Program-made: the position numbers and the translations under genes | Notes under the pieces: model-generated | The model's database searches: none | Seen by the model: only the letters and a program-made list of their open reading frames with translations | What the model was told of the DNA's origin: nothing | Part shown: positions 24,662-34,174 of the stretch, in pieces | How positions within the stretch are numbered: the stretch's first letter is position 1 | Layout: each line of letters starts with the position of its first letter | NCBI RefSeq assembly: GCF_902506605.1 | Contig: NZ_LR733979.1 | Span: 827,064 to 891,063, forward strand | Length of the DNA stretch: 64,000 bases | Source: Sphingomonas sp. AX6 | Lineage (GTDB): Bacteria; Pseudomonadota; Alphaproteobacteria; Sphingomonadales; Sphingomonadaceae | Direction: 5' to 3'

Positions 24662-27170
24662 AGGCTGACTTCAACTCGGCGAGCGCCGCAAAGGCATTGC
24701 CGGGGCGCGGCGGTGGTGCGGCGCGTTTTGGGGTGACCGGGCGTCCGCTCCATGCCCAGCGCCGCGCGCCCTCATGCGACTTGGCGGCGCGGAAGCCGAG
24801 CAAGGCCATCAGCCGCGCCTGGTTGTCCTCGTTCAGCCCGATCGAAGTGGCGAGTGCAGGGTCGGGGGCGAACGGCAGGCGTCCTTTCCGCGCGTCATGC
24901 ACGGCGCGGGCGATGCGTTCGACCAGATCGATGCGGACGAGTTGATTGCCGATCGCGCGGAAGCCTGCAGGGGCAGGGTAGGGGCCGCGCGGCAGGATGG
25001 TGGCGCCGGGCGGCGGCAGGATCGGCAGCGCGCTCCCTCGCGCGGCGAGCAGCACTGACCGCCATTCCAGCGGTGCCGGCTTGAGCAGGGCAGCCGTGAA
25101 CAAGTCGAGCGAACCGATCGTCACGCCCGCCTGACGCAGCCGCTTGCGCGATGCCGGGTCGAGTGCGGCCACCGCCTCCGCCAGCGAATCGCGGGCGGTC
25201 ATCCCGCCGGCACCGGCCAGTCCGGCGGCGACCGCGCGCAGCGGGGGCGGCGCGTTCGGGTCGAGCGAGATGGCCTCCAACTTTGCCAGCCACGGCGCGC
25301 GCTTGCGATTGGCGGTGGCGAGCCACGCCTCGATCCGCCCGACCACCTTTTCGCGCGACGCTGGCGCAAGCGCAGCGATGGCGGCGTCCGGCGCGAGGCG
25401 CGGGCGGGCCAGCGATCCGCCGGGCTTCAGCATTGCCACCGAATGCCCCTGCCACACCAGTACCGGCACGGCGTCCTTGGCGATCACGTCGAACGCATCG
25501 TCGTTCGCATCCGCCACCAGCCCGGCGCGGTGCGCGAACTCCTTGTGCAATCGCTTTTCCGCCGCCGCGAGCAGCATTTTCTTGTCCGTCAGTCGCGCGT
25601 CGGGTGCGACGATGAAGCGGAAGCCCTCGATCCGCCCAATCGAGTGGCCCTCCACCTCGACCGCGCCGTCCCTAGATATTTCGACCGGCAGCAGATCGGG
25701 ATCGGCACCGATCTGGCGCAGCAGCATCGTCGTACGCCGGTCGACGAAGCGCTGGGTCAACCGATCGTGCAGCGCGTCCGAAAGTCGTGTCTCGACCTCG
25801 CGCGTGCGGCTTGCCCAATGTTCGGGCTCGGCGAGCCAGTCGCTGCGGTGGGCGATATAGGCCCAGATGCGCACCCCCGTGATGCGCCCGGCGATCGTCT
25901 CGACATCGCCCTGAACATTGTCGAGCCGCGTGAGTTCGGCGGCGAACCAATCCTGCGGGATCACGCCTGCGCCTTCGCTCAGATGACCGAAGATACGCGC
26001 GATCAACCGGCTGTGCATTTCGCTACCCGATTTGCGGAAATCGGGCAGACCGCACGCTGCCCATAGCCGCCGCACCATCGCCGGGTGGCGACAGCGGTCG
26101 CGGACCCAGGGCTCGCCCTCCAGCCGCTTGAGCACGGCCAGATCGGTCGCCTCGGGCGCAGCCCGCAGTTCGACGCCGTGCGGGCGTTTCTCAAGACTGG
26201 CGACCAGCGCGTCGATGGAGGCGCAGTCAGGTGACCCTTCGCGCCAATAGAGGAAATCGAGCCGCGGGATGTGATGGCCCTCGATGGCCATGATCTCTTC
26301 GGGGGTGAAGGCGTTGGGGCCGTCCTCGGTCAATGCGCCGAACGTGCCGTCGCGCTGGTGCCGTCCGGCGCGGCCCGCGATCTGGGCCATTTCGGCGACG
26401 TTCAGTCGCCTCCGCTTGCGCCCGTCGAACTTGTTGAGCCCCGCGAACGCGACATGCGCCACGTCCATGTTCAGCCCCATGCCGATTGCGTCGGTCGCGA
26501 CGAGATAATCGACCTCGCCCGCCTGAAACATCGCGACCTGCGCGTTGCGGGTGCGCGGGGACAATGCGCCCATCACCACTGCCGCGCCGCCGCGCATCCG
26601 GCGGATCGCTTCCGCTACGGCATAGACTTCCTCGGCGCTGAACGCGACGATCACCGACCGTTTGGGCAGTCGCGACAGCTTTTTCGCGCCCGCATAGCTG
26701 AGCGTGGAAAAGCGCGGGCGGCTCTCGATCTCGGCTTGCGGAAGCAGCGCTCGGATCATCGGCTTCAGCGCGCTCGATCCCAGGATCATCGTCTCGTCGC
26801 GGCCGCGCGCATGGAGCAGTCGGTCGGTGAACACATGCCCGCGCTCGGGGTCGGCCCCCAATTGTGCCTCGTCGATCGCGACGAACGACAGGTCCTTGTC
26901 GGTGGGCATGGACTCGGCGGTACACAGGAACCAGCGCGCGCCCGGCGGGACGATGCGCTCCTCGCCCGTGAGCAGCGCGACCTCTTTCGGCCCCTTCATC
27001 GCAACCACGCGGTCATAGACTTCGCGAGCCAGCAATCGCAGCGGAAAGCCGATCATCCCGCTCGAATGCGCGGCCATGCGCTCGACCGCGAGGTGCGTCT
27101 TGCCGGTGTTGGTGGGGCCAAGCACGGCGGTAACCGGATGGCGGTGGGGGCCGTTCATTTGGCCCAACAT
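24651..27170 (-). CDS. SUV3-like RNA/DNA helicase
   Basis: An 839-residue superfamily 2 helicase related to mitochondrial SUV3 (RNA turnover). Walker A GPTNTGKT (about 18-25), Walker B IDEAQLG (about 99-105), the SAT-equivalent GSSALKP and motif VI QIAGRAGRHQRDG are all present. A long C-terminal region without a clear domain ends in a basic tail. Starts at 27194 (TTG), 27170 (ATG) and 27158 (ATG) are open; ATG 27170 is preferred. It heads the run helicase - S4 - fdxA, with carD further on. Bacterial members are poorly studied; RNA processing is inferred. Confidence 0.9.
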   Translation of the reverse strand: MLGQMNGPHRHPVTAVLGPTNTGKTHLAVERMAAHSSGMIGFPLRLLAREVYDRVVAMKGPKEVALLTGEERIVPPGARWFLCTAESMPTDKDLSFVAIDEAQLGADPERGHVFTDRLLHARGRDETMILGSSALKPMIRALLPQAEIESRPRFSTLSYAGAKKLSRLPKRSVIVAFSAEEVYAVAEAIRRMRGGAAVVMGALSPRTRNAQVAMFQAGEVDYLVATDAIGMGLNMDVAHVAFAGLNKFDGRKRRRLNVAEMAQIAGRAGRHQRDGTFGALTEDGPNAFTPEEIMAIEGHHIPRLDFLYWREGSPDCASIDALVASLEKRPHGVELRAAPEATDLAVLKRLEGEPWVRDRCRHPAMVRRLWAACGLPDFRKSGSEMHSRLIARIFGHLSEGAGVIPQDWFAAELTRLDNVQGDVETIAGRITGVRIWAYIAHRSDWLAEPEHWASRTREVETRLSDALHDRLTQRFVDRRTTMLLRQIGADPDLLPVEISRDGAVEVEGHSIGRIEGFRFIVAPDARLTDKKMLLAAAEKRLHKEFAHRAGLVADANDDAFDVIAKDAVPVLVWQGHSVAMLKPGGSLARPRLAPDAAIAALAPASREKVVGRIEAWLATANRKRAPWLAKLEAISLDPNAPPPLRAVAAGLAGAGGMTARDSLAEAVAALDPASRKRLRQAGVTIGSLDLFTAALLKPAPLEWRSVLLAARGSALPILPPPGATILPRGPYPAPAGFRAIGNQLVRIDLVERIARAVHDARKGRLPFAPDPALATSIGLNEDNQARLMALLGFRAAKSHEGARRWAWSGRPVTPKRAAPPPRPGNAFAALAELKSAYGK

Positions 27171-27379
27171 CGCGTGCCTGCCGTCCTGCTGCAAGGGCGA
27201 GGTTTGATCGACATTTCATCGGGTTGCATCGCGGGCGGGCGGTTCGTCGGTTGGGTGGCACCATTCGCCGCATCCGATGCGTCCGGCGGGTCCAGTTAAT
27301 TTGACTTTAGTATTTGTGCTTCACAGGGTTTGGATTGGCCGGGGGTGGAGCTTTTCGGCGGTTTTCGGGGACAAGCGCC

Positions 27380-28888
27380 GTGTTTTTGCGCAGCGATATT
27401 GGTTTGGATCAGGCAGGGGGCACCAGTGCCCGCTCGTTCGGTCGTGCACCTGCCCCGCCCAAGCCGCTCACGCTGATCGACCGTATTCAGGATCGCTTCC
27501 CCGATTTCGATCCGGCACCCGATCTCGGCTCGCGTATCGGCAGCATCGAATGGTTCCGCGGCGTCGCGACCTGTGCCGGATTGATTACCGTCACGCTTTT
27601 GCTATCGCCCGGTTTCGAACGTCCGATCCACGGCGCGGTAACTGCGCCGCTGACCGGCACCGAATGGGAGGACGCACGCAGCCAGTCGATTTCGGCGCTG
27701 GCTTATGGCGCGACGACCGGCATGCGTGGCGAAGCGTCGGGACTGGTCCGGCCGCTGGCCGACACGCCCGAACGCCCGATCCTTGAGTTGACCGCGGTCG
27801 TTGGCGCGGGCCGTCGTTTCGCCAGCGCGCTGGAGCGAGCAGGGGTCGGCGCGGGCGATGCGTCGCGTGTCGCCGATCTGGTCGCAGGCGCGATCGATCC
27901 CACCGATATCAAGGCGGGGACGCGGGTCGACGTGACGCTGGGTCGCCGGGCCTCACGCAATCAGGCGCGTCCGCTCGAAAAGCTTGCCTTCCGCGCGCGG
28001 TTCGATTTGGCGGTCGAGGTCGCGCGCGTCGATGGCGGGCTGTCGCTCATCGAAATTCCGATCGCGGTCGATCATACGCCGCTGCGCATTCGCGGGCGGG
28101 TCGGCTCGAGCCTCTACCGCACCGCGCGCGCCGCAGGCGCGCCGGCGAAAGCGGTCGAGGCGTTCATCAAATCGATCGCCACCAAAGTGCCGATGTCGCG
28201 CATCGGCGCGAACGACGAATTCGACCTGATCGTCGAGCGCCAGCGCGCCGCGACCGGCGAAGAACAGCTCGGCAAGTTGCTCTTTGCTGGTCTCGACCAG
28301 GGCCGCCGCGAAGTTCAGCTCGTGCGTTGGGAGCGCGAAGGCCGCACCATGTGGTACGATCCCAAGGGGATGGGCGAACGCACCGAAGGCATGTTGATGC
28401 CCGCCCAGGGACGCCTGTCGTCCAGCTTCGGCTATCGCACGCATCCGGTGCTGGGTTTCCGCCGCCTGCACAAGGGCATGGACATCGCCGCGCCCACGGG
28501 CACCCCGATCCGCGCCGCGACCGACGGCACGGTACAGTTCGCCGGGCGTAATGGCGGCTACGGCAATTATGTGCGGATCAGCCATTCGGGCGGGCTTCAG
28601 ACCGCTTATGGTCATATGAGCCGGATTTCGGTGCGCTCGGGCACCCGCGTCACGCGCGGACAAGTGATCGGCGCGGTGGGATCGACTGGCATGTCGACCG
28701 GGCCGCATCTCCATTACGAACTGTGGAAAAACGGCCAGGCGGTAAATCCGCGCTCGGTCAGCCTGTCGAGCACCGATCGTTTGACGGGGGGCGAACTCAA
28801 CCGCTTCCGCGGCTTGGTGTCGAGCCTGCTCGGCACGCCGGTAGCGGGGACCGCGAAGGCGACATCAGAAAACGACGCGGAGGAATAG
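27380..28888 (+). CDS. M23 family metallopeptidase (LytM domain), membrane-anchored
   Basis: A 502-residue envelope peptidase acting on peptidoglycan cross-bridges or regulating amidases. A membrane helix at about 61-77 is followed by a periplasmic region with a possible LysM/opacity-like part. The M23 domain (about 350-460) has HKGMDIAAPTGTPI as the H-x-x-x-D ligand pair and GPHLHYEL as the second HxH motif, so the zinc site is complete. The GTG at 27380 matches related sphingomonad N-termini (MFLRS); a TTG at 27314 is possible. It stands alone, divergent from the SUV3-like helicase. Confidence 0.9.
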   Translation: MFLRSDIGLDQAGGTSARSFGRAPAPPKPLTLIDRIQDRFPDFDPAPDLGSRIGSIEWFRGVATCAGLITVTLLLSPGFERPIHGAVTAPLTGTEWEDARSQSISALAYGATTGMRGEASGLVRPLADTPERPILELTAVVGAGRRFASALERAGVGAGDASRVADLVAGAIDPTDIKAGTRVDVTLGRRASRNQARPLEKLAFRARFDLAVEVARVDGGLSLIEIPIAVDHTPLRIRGRVGSSLYRTARAAGAPAKAVEAFIKSIATKVPMSRIGANDEFDLIVERQRAATGEEQLGKLLFAGLDQGRREVQLVRWEREGRTMWYDPKGMGERTEGMLMPAQGRLSSSFGYRTHPVLGFRRLHKGMDIAAPTGTPIRAATDGTVQFAGRNGGYGNYVRISHSGGLQTAYGHMSRISVRSGTRVTRGQVIGAVGSTGMSTGPHLHYELWKNGQAVNPRSVSLSSTDRLTGGELNRFRGLVSSLLGTPVAGTAKATSENDAEE

Positions 28889-28945
28889 CCGCAGAAATCA
28901 TCCCAGTACCGGCTTGCCAGTAACGGCTGGTAGGTCAGGCGAACT

Positions 28946-29296
28946 TTACGCCTTTTCAAGCGTGCACTGCAGCGGGTGGGTGTTCTGGCGGGCGAACTCG
29001 ATCACCTGCGCGACCTTGGTTTCCGCGACTTCATAGGTGAAAACGCCGCACACCCCGACGCCGCGCTGGTGGACGTGGAGCATCACCTGGGTCGCTTGTT
29101 CGGCGTCCATGCGGAAGAAACGCTGGAGGACCAGCACGACGAATTCCATCGGCGTATAGTCGTCGTTGAGCAGCAGGACGCGGTACGGCGTCGGCTTTTT
29201 CGTCTTGGTGCGGGTGCGTGTCGCGACGCCGGTCGACAGATCGTCGTCACCGTCGTCGGGCGCGTCGTCCGTCATCAGCGGATAGAGGGGGTGCAT
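28946..29296 (-). CDS. clpS: ATP-dependent Clp protease adaptor ClpS
   Basis: A 116-residue N-end rule adaptor that delivers substrates to ClpAP. The core [18 protein letters not shown] carries the N-degron pocket residues, followed by the [19 protein letters not shown] helix-strand segment. A disordered acidic N-terminal tail is usual for the family. ATG 29296 is chosen; 29275 and 29395 are alternatives. ClpA is not next to it, unlike in many relatives; a repeat lies just upstream. Confidence 0.93.
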   Translation of the reverse strand: MHPLYPLMTDDAPDDGDDDLSTGVATRTRTKTKKPTPYRVLLLNDDYTPMEFVVLVLQRFFRMDAEQATQVMLHVHQRGVGVCGVFTYEVAETKVAQVIEFARQNTHPLQCTLEKA

Positions 29297-29395
29297 TGTT
29301 CTCACGGCCCCAAAATATGGCAAGTCGCCCCCGCTTCGCAACCCGGTGATGTGCGATTTACCGCGATTGCGAAGATGAGGCACGTATTCCGTCAT

Positions 29396-29473
29396 CCGTT
29401 TGTTTCGAGCGAAGTCGAGAAACGCGACCCAAGCGCTTGTTCCGCGCTTCTCGACTTCGCTCGAAGCGAACGG
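29396..29473. repeat. Paired-stem intergenic repeat, CGTTTCGAGC type
   Basis: Inverted arms CCGTTTGTTTCGAGCGAAG and CTTCGCTCGAAGCGAACGG. It lies between clpS and the phasin gene, both on the minus strand; one of two members of this subfamily (with the degenerate copy at 45724) not between convergent genes. Confidence 0.85.
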
Positions 29474-29495
29474 GGTGCAGTTTAGCCGTAGAACG

Positions 29496-29526
29496 AAAAA
29501 GGGCGACCCGTTTGCACGGACCGCCC
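29496..29526 (-). terminator. Rho-independent terminator after the phasin gene
   Basis: On the minus strand GGGCGGTCCGT and ACGGGTCGCCC pair with one mismatch around a GCAA loop and are followed by TTTTT. It lies 38 nt past the phasin stop. Confidence 0.82.
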
Positions 29527-29564
29527 TCTCCCTTGGATTGGTTCGAACGCTTGAAGCCGTCGGC

Positions 29565-30362
29565 TTACGCCGCCGTCTTCACCTTTTCGACCGCAACCGC
29601 ATAGCGGCTCGACATCGGCTGTGCGGCGTCGCCGGCCAGCTTCATCATCGCTTCGGTGTTCTTCGAGGTCACCGCGATCATCGAGTCGAAGGTTTCGCGG
29701 ACGAAATCGCTTTGCAGCTTGAAGAAGTCTGCGGGCGACTTGACGCTCGACATTTCCTTCATCGTGGCAGTCGCCTTTTCGAACGACTTGCGCGTGAAAT
29801 CGGCGCTTTCCTGGCCGATGGTTTCCATGCCCTTGGCAGCGATCTTGCCCGATTCGACGAGCGCTTCGACGTTGCCCTTGGCGAACGCGTTCATCTCTTC
29901 GACGATCTTGGCGTTCTTTTCCATCTGGGCCTTGGCGCGCTCGTTAACGTCGCCGAACATCGCCTGGCTCTTGGTCATGGTTTCTTCGATGGTGGTCATG
30001 ATGGGATTATCCTTGTTCGCTGATTTCTGGACGGTCTTCGCGGCGGTCTCGACGGCGGCTTTCACCGGCGCGGCCACCTTGGCGGCAACAGCCGCGGTCT
30101 TGGCGACGACCGTTTTGGCCTCGTCGCTGGCCTTGCGAACCGCGGTGGCACCCGTGTCGACGGCCTGAGTCACAGCCTTTTCGGCGGCGACCTGGACCGG
30201 CTTTTCGACCGGCTTGGGAGCCGGGACGGGTGCCGTTTCAGTCGCGGGAGCGGCGACCGGCGCGGCGGGCTTGGGCGCGGACGCCTTCGCTGCCGGGGTC
30301 GATGCGCCCTGCTTGCCTGCATTTGCCTTGGGTGCCGACTTGGTCGGGCCTTTGCTCGCCAT
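29565..30362 (-). CDS. Phasin family protein
   Basis: A 265-residue PHA-granule surface protein. A long Ala/Pro/Lys-rich N-terminal half (about 1-115) precedes the phasin domain (about 125-255), seen in [32 protein letters not shown] and [15 protein letters not shown]. Phasins coat polyhydroxyalkanoate granules and control their number and size. ATG 30362 has GGAG upstream. It lies 114 nt after phaC on the same strand, and the gap holds an inverted repeat (30375-30389) that may be a PhaR-type site, so it probably has its own promoter. Terminator at 29496. Confidence 0.92.
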   Translation of the reverse strand: MASKGPTKSAPKANAGKQGASTPAAKASAPKPAAPVAAPATETAPVPAPKPVEKPVQVAAEKAVTQAVDTGATAVRKASDEAKTVVAKTAAVAAKVAAPVKAAVETAAKTVQKSANKDNPIMTTIEETMTKSQAMFGDVNERAKAQMEKNAKIVEEMNAFAKGNVEALVESGKIAAKGMETIGQESADFTRKSFEKATATMKEMSSVKSPADFFKLQSDFVRETFDSMIAVTSKNTEAMMKLAGDAAQPMSSRYAVAVEKVKTAA

Positions 30363-30374
30363 CGCGCTGCTCCA

Positions 30375-30389
30375 TTGCATTTGTTGCAA
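30375..30389. promoter_or_regulatory. Candidate PhaR-type operator before the phasin gene
   Basis: TTGCA-N5-TGCAA, a perfect 5-bp inverted repeat, sits 12 nt before the phasin ATG in a stretch with several further TGC/GCA half-sites (30391-30396). PhaR, the PHA-responsive repressor of phasin genes in alphaproteobacteria, binds TGC-rich inverted repeats. Assignment by resemblance; phaR is not in the window. Confidence 0.45.
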
Positions 30390-30476
30390 TGCAGCAAATA
30401 GCGAATCTCACGCGCCGGTTCAAGTGTTTTTTGTGCGCTGCAACAAAGTTGTCATGCGCGCCTGTCCAGCGGCGTA

Positions 30477-32219
30477 TCAGCGCGTCTTCACATAGCTTCC
30501 GGGTGCGTCCTCGAGTCCCTTGAGCTTGCCCTTGCCCGGTTGCCGAGCGCCCTTCGCCGCAATCCGGTTGGGCGCGCGTTCGGCGATCCATTTCGCCCAA
30601 TCCGGCCACCAGCTTCCCTTGGTCTCGGTCGCGCCCGCGACGAATTCGGCCAGCGTCTCTACCTCTCCGTCGCAAGTCCAATATTGGTATTTCTGCGCGC
30701 TCGGCGGATTGACCACACCTGCGATATGTCCCGACCCGGCCAGCACGAAGCGGTTCTCCCCGCCGAAATGATGCGTCAGTTTCCATACGCTGGCGGCAGG
30801 CGCGATATGATCCTCCTTGCCCGCCTGAATATAGGTCGGGGTCGTCACCTTGGTCAGGTCGATCGGCGTGCCCGAAATCGCCATCGCCCCCGCCTGCACC
30901 AGCTTGTTGTCGCGGTAGAGGTCGGTCAGGTAATCGATGTGCCAGCCCGATGGCAGGTTGGTGACGTCCGAATTCCAGTGGAGCAGGTCGAACGGCACAT
31001 AGTCCTGACCCAGCAGGTAATTGTTGGTGACGTAGTTCCAGATGAGGTCGCGCCCGCGCAGCAGATTGAAGGTCGCAGCCATATAGCGCCCATCGAGAAA
31101 CCCGTCGGCGCCCAGCGATTTGATCAAGTCCATCTGCTCGTCACCGACGAACAGGTTGAGGTCGCCCGCATCGGCGAAATCGACCTGCGCGGTGAAGAAC
31201 GTCGCCGAGGCCACCTTGTCCGCTTCGCCGCGCGCCGCAAGGACTGCGAGCGTTGCGGCAAGCGTCGTGCCCGCGACACAATAACCGATGGTGTGGACGG
31301 CCTCGACGCCCAGCAGGTCGCGCACCGTGTCGATCGCGTCGATCTGGCCGCGTTCGATATAATCGTCCCAGCGAATGTCCTTCATCGACGCATCCGCCGA
31401 TTTCCACGAAACGACGAACACCGTCAGCCCCTGTTCGACCGCCCAGCGGATGAAGCTTTTTTCAGGATTGAGGTCGAGGATGTAGAAGCGGTTGATCCAC
31501 GGCGGAAAGATCACCAGCGGCGTCTCGTACACCTTGTCCGTCGTCGGCGTGTACTGGATCAACTCGTAAAGCGGCGTGCGCTTGACCACCTTGCCCGGCG
31601 TGGTCGCCATGTCGCGCCCGACCTGAAACGCATTCGGATCGGTCTGGGTCATCTGACCCTTGGCGATGTCCTGCAGCATGTTCTGGAGGCCTTTCAGCAG
31701 ACTCTCTCCCTTGGTCTCGACGATTTTCTCCAGCACGACCGGATTGGTCGCGGGGAAATTGGTCGGGCTCATTGCGTCGATGAACCCCTGCGTCGCGAAG
31801 CGGATCTGTTCCTTTTGCTTGGGGTGGACGCCGTCCAGGCCATCCACGCCCTTCACCAAATGGTCGGCGATCAGGAAATAGCTTTGGCGCAGGAAATCGA
31901 ACACCGGTTCCTCGCGCCATTGCGGTGCCTTGAAGCGCTTGTCCTTGGCGTGTGCGGGATTTTCCTCGACCGCCTCGGTCGATGCGGGATCGAGGAAACG
32001 TTGCCACAGCTTCATCGTGTCGCCCCAGAATTCGGCCTGCGCGCGGGCAATGTTCTTGGGGTCGGCCCAGACGGGAATGCCCGGCGTCGCGGGCATCGCA
32101 TCGACCGTATCCAGCCCATGCTCCATCATCATCTGCTGCGCGCGGCCCAGCACCCAGGTCCAGTGCTGCAGGTCCGCCAGATCGGGCGTGGGCGTGGGTT
32201 GGGCTTTGGTCTCGGCCAT
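30477..32219 (-). CDS. phaC: Class I poly(R)-hydroxyalkanoic acid synthase PhaC
   Basis: A 580-residue synthase that polymerises (R)-3-hydroxyacyl-CoA on the granule surface. The lipase-like box GYCVAG has catalytic Cys314; the Asp of GKEDHIAP and His of GSGHIAGV complete the triad. Length agrees with class I enzymes. ATG 32219 has GAGAGG about 6 nt upstream; an ATG two codons earlier is also open. Followed by the phasin gene on the same strand and divergent from alaC, with a paired-stem repeat between. phaA and phaB are not here. Confidence 0.96.
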   Translation of the reverse strand: MAETKAQPTPTPDLADLQHWTWVLGRAQQMMMEHGLDTVDAMPATPGIPVWADPKNIARAQAEFWGDTMKLWQRFLDPASTEAVEENPAHAKDKRFKAPQWREEPVFDFLRQSYFLIADHLVKGVDGLDGVHPKQKEQIRFATQGFIDAMSPTNFPATNPVVLEKIVETKGESLLKGLQNMLQDIAKGQMTQTDPNAFQVGRDMATTPGKVVKRTPLYELIQYTPTTDKVYETPLVIFPPWINRFYILDLNPEKSFIRWAVEQGLTVFVVSWKSADASMKDIRWDDYIERGQIDAIDTVRDLLGVEAVHTIGYCVAGTTLAATLAVLAARGEADKVASATFFTAQVDFADAGDLNLFVGDEQMDLIKSLGADGFLDGRYMAATFNLLRGRDLIWNYVTNNYLLGQDYVPFDLLHWNSDVTNLPSGWHIDYLTDLYRDNKLVQAGAMAISGTPIDLTKVTTPTYIQAGKEDHIAPAASVWKLTHHFGGENRFVLAGSGHIAGVVNPPSAQKYQYWTCDGEVETLAEFVAGATETKGSWWPDWAKWIAERAPNRIAAKGARQPGKGKLKGLEDAPGSYVKTR

Positions 32220-32252
32220 GTTCATCCTCTCTCGCCTCCCTCTACACCGGAT

Positions 32253-32340
32253 CGTCACGCCAGCGAAGGCTGGCATCTCAGACGGTTACGCCGCCCGACA
32301 GATTTTCTGCACGATACCCCAGCTTTCGCTGGGGTGACGT
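32253..32340. repeat. Paired-stem intergenic repeat, CCAGCGAAGG type
   Basis: Left palindrome CGTCACGCCAGCGAAGGCTGG and right palindrome CCCCAGCTTTCGCTGGGG then TGACG form an imperfect inverted pair. It lies between the divergent phaC and alaC starts, where a terminator role makes little sense, so it is better explained as a mobile REP-like element. Confidence 0.8.
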
Positions 32341-32388
32341 CCGGTTTGGGTTTAGCTTAGATCGCGTTCGAACAAGGATCGTACCGAA

Positions 32389-33597
32389 ATGTCCGAAGAA
32401 TTCTACCGCATGAAGCGCCTGCCCCCTTACGTCATCGCCGAAGTCAACGGGATGCGGGCAGCGGCGCGCGCGGGCGGGGAGGACATCATCGATCTGGGCA
32501 TGGGCAATCCCGACCTGCCGCCGCCCGAGCACGTCATCGAGAAGCTGGTCGAGGTCGCGCGCAAGCCCGATGCCCACGGCTATTCGCAGTCCAAGGGGAT
32601 TCCGGGCCTTCGCCGCGCCCAGGCCAATTATTACGGCCGCCGGTTCGGGGTCGATGTCGATCCCGAAACCGAAGTCGTGGTGACGATGGGATCGAAGGAG
32701 GGGCTCGCCAGTCTGGCGACCGCGATCACCGCGCCCGGCGACGTCGTGCTGGCACCCAACCCGTCCTACCCCATCCACACTTTCGGGTTCATCATCGCCG
32801 GCGCGACGATCCGCAGCGTACCGACAACGCCCGACGACAACTATTTCCGCTCATTGGACCGCGCGATGGCCTTCACCGTGCCGCGCCCGAGCATATTGGT
32901 GGTCAACTATCCGTCGAACCCCACCGCGGAGACGGTCGACCTCGCTTTCTACGAACGGCTGGTGGCATGGGCAAAGGAGAATCAGGTCTGGGTCATTTCC
33001 GACCTTGCTTATTCCGAGCTTTATTATGACGGCAACCCGACCGTCTCGATCCTGCAAGTGCCGGGCGCGAAGGACATCGCGATCGAGTTCACGTCGCTAT
33101 CCAAAACCTATTCGATGGCCGGGTGGCGGATGGGGTTCGCGGTCGGCAATGCAAAGCTGATCGCGGCGATGGCACGGGTAAAGTCCTATCTCGATTACGG
33201 TGCGTTCACCCCGATACAGGCCGCGGCCTGCGCCGCGCTCAACGGCCCGCAGGACATCGTCGAGAAGAACCGCGCACTCTATCACAAGCGCCGCGACGTG
33301 ATGGTCGAGGCGTTCGGTCGCGCAGGCTGGGACATCCCGCCGCCACGCGCATCTATGTTCGCCTGGGCCCCCTTGCCGCCCGCGCTCAAGGAAATGGGCA
33401 GCCTCGAATTTTCCAAGCAACTCTTGACCGAAGCCAAGGTCGCGGTCGCGCCGGGCGTCGGATACGGCGAGGACGGGGAAGGCTATGTCCGCATCGCGAT
33501 GGTCGAGAATGAACAACGGCTGCGACAGGCGGCGCGCAACATCAAACGCTATCTGCAATCGATGGGCGTCAATGTCGGGGAGAAGAAGGCAGGGTGA
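32389..33597 (+). CDS. alaC: Alanine transaminase AlaC (class I/II aminotransferase)
   Basis: A 402-residue PLP enzyme close to E. coli AlaC (glutamate-pyruvate transaminase). Conserved stretches match along the length: IDLGMGNPDLPPPEH, GYSQSKGIPGLRRA, TMGSKEGLA, YPSNPTAE and the PLP lysine in SLSKTYSMAGWRMGF (about 240-255). Catalyses pyruvate + glutamate to alanine + 2-oxoglutarate. The stop overlaps the next start by 1 nt (TGATG), so it is coupled to the thioesterase gene. Confidence 0.92.
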   Translation: MSEEFYRMKRLPPYVIAEVNGMRAAARAGGEDIIDLGMGNPDLPPPEHVIEKLVEVARKPDAHGYSQSKGIPGLRRAQANYYGRRFGVDVDPETEVVVTMGSKEGLASLATAITAPGDVVLAPNPSYPIHTFGFIIAGATIRSVPTTPDDNYFRSLDRAMAFTVPRPSILVVNYPSNPTAETVDLAFYERLVAWAKENQVWVISDLAYSELYYDGNPTVSILQVPGAKDIAIEFTSLSKTYSMAGWRMGFAVGNAKLIAAMARVKSYLDYGAFTPIQAAACAALNGPQDIVEKNRALYHKRRDVMVEAFGRAGWDIPPPRASMFAWAPLPPALKEMGSLEFSKQLLTEAKVAVAPGVGYGEDGEGYVRIAMVENEQRLRQAARNIKRYLQSMGVNVGEKKAG

Positions 33598-34067
33598 TGC
33601 TTGATCGGACGGCAGGTTCGGGTAACCAGCCCGGCATGACCCCCCGCCCCGGCTTCGCTTTCTCCACCACATTCCGCGTCCGCTATGCCGAGATCGACGG
33701 GCAAAAGGTCGTCTTCAACTCGCGCTATCTCGAATATGCCGATGTCGCGGTGACCGATTTCTGGGACTGGACGGGAATTGCCGAAGGGGTCGGTACGGCG
33801 TGGCGGGAGAGCGAGTTTCACGTCCGCCGCGCGGAGGTCGATTATCTCAAGCCTTTCGTGTGGGGCGATACTGTCCAGGCATTCGTGCGGATCGAGAAGA
33901 TCGGCAATACCAGCCTGACCAAGCGGTTCGAGCTGTGCCATGCGGATACTGGCGCGCTGCACGCGGTGATCTCGATGACCAGCGTCAATGTTCATTTACC
34001 GACGGGGAAGCCGACGCCTTTGCTGGCGGAGGTGCGGGCGTTCTTGGAGGGGTTGCCGACCGGCTGA
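33597..34067 (+). CDS. Acyl-CoA thioesterase, 4HBT hotdog fold
   Basis: A 156-residue hotdog-fold thioesterase with the family start FRVRYAEIDGQKVVFNSRYLEY; the catalytic Asp position (Y-A-E-I-D) and N-x-R-Y are visible. The ATG at 33597 shares one base with the alaC stop; an ATG at 33636 lies closer to the domain. Substrate unknown. Convergent with the HxlR gene across a repeat. Confidence 0.87.
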   Translation: MLDRTAGSGNQPGMTPRPGFAFSTTFRVRYAEIDGQKVVFNSRYLEYADVAVTDFWDWTGIAEGVGTAWRESEFHVRRAEVDYLKPFVWGDTVQAFVRIEKIGNTSLTKRFELCHADTGALHAVISMTSVNVHLPTGKPTPLLAEVRAFLEGLPTG

Positions 34068-34079
34068 TCCACCAACTCC

Positions 34080-34155
34080 ATTCGTTTCGAGCGACGTCGA
34101 GAAACGTGGGCTTGTTGCTTGGATCGCGTTTCTCGACTTCGCTCGAAACGAACGG
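34080..34155. repeat. Paired-stem intergenic repeat, CGTTTCGAGC type
   Basis: Inverted arms TTCGTTTCGAGCGACGTCG and the right half TCTCGACTTCGCTCGAAACG, lying between the convergent thioesterase and HxlR genes. Same subfamily as 12217, 29396, 40697 and 49626. Confidence 0.85.
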
Positions 34156-34174
34156 ATGTGGGACGGCGGTGCCG

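Noticed and set aside
30540..32360. 606-codon open frame on the plus strand opposite phaC
   Set aside because: Antisense shadow of the well-supported phaC gene; high-GC DNA gives long empty frames. No recognisable motifs.
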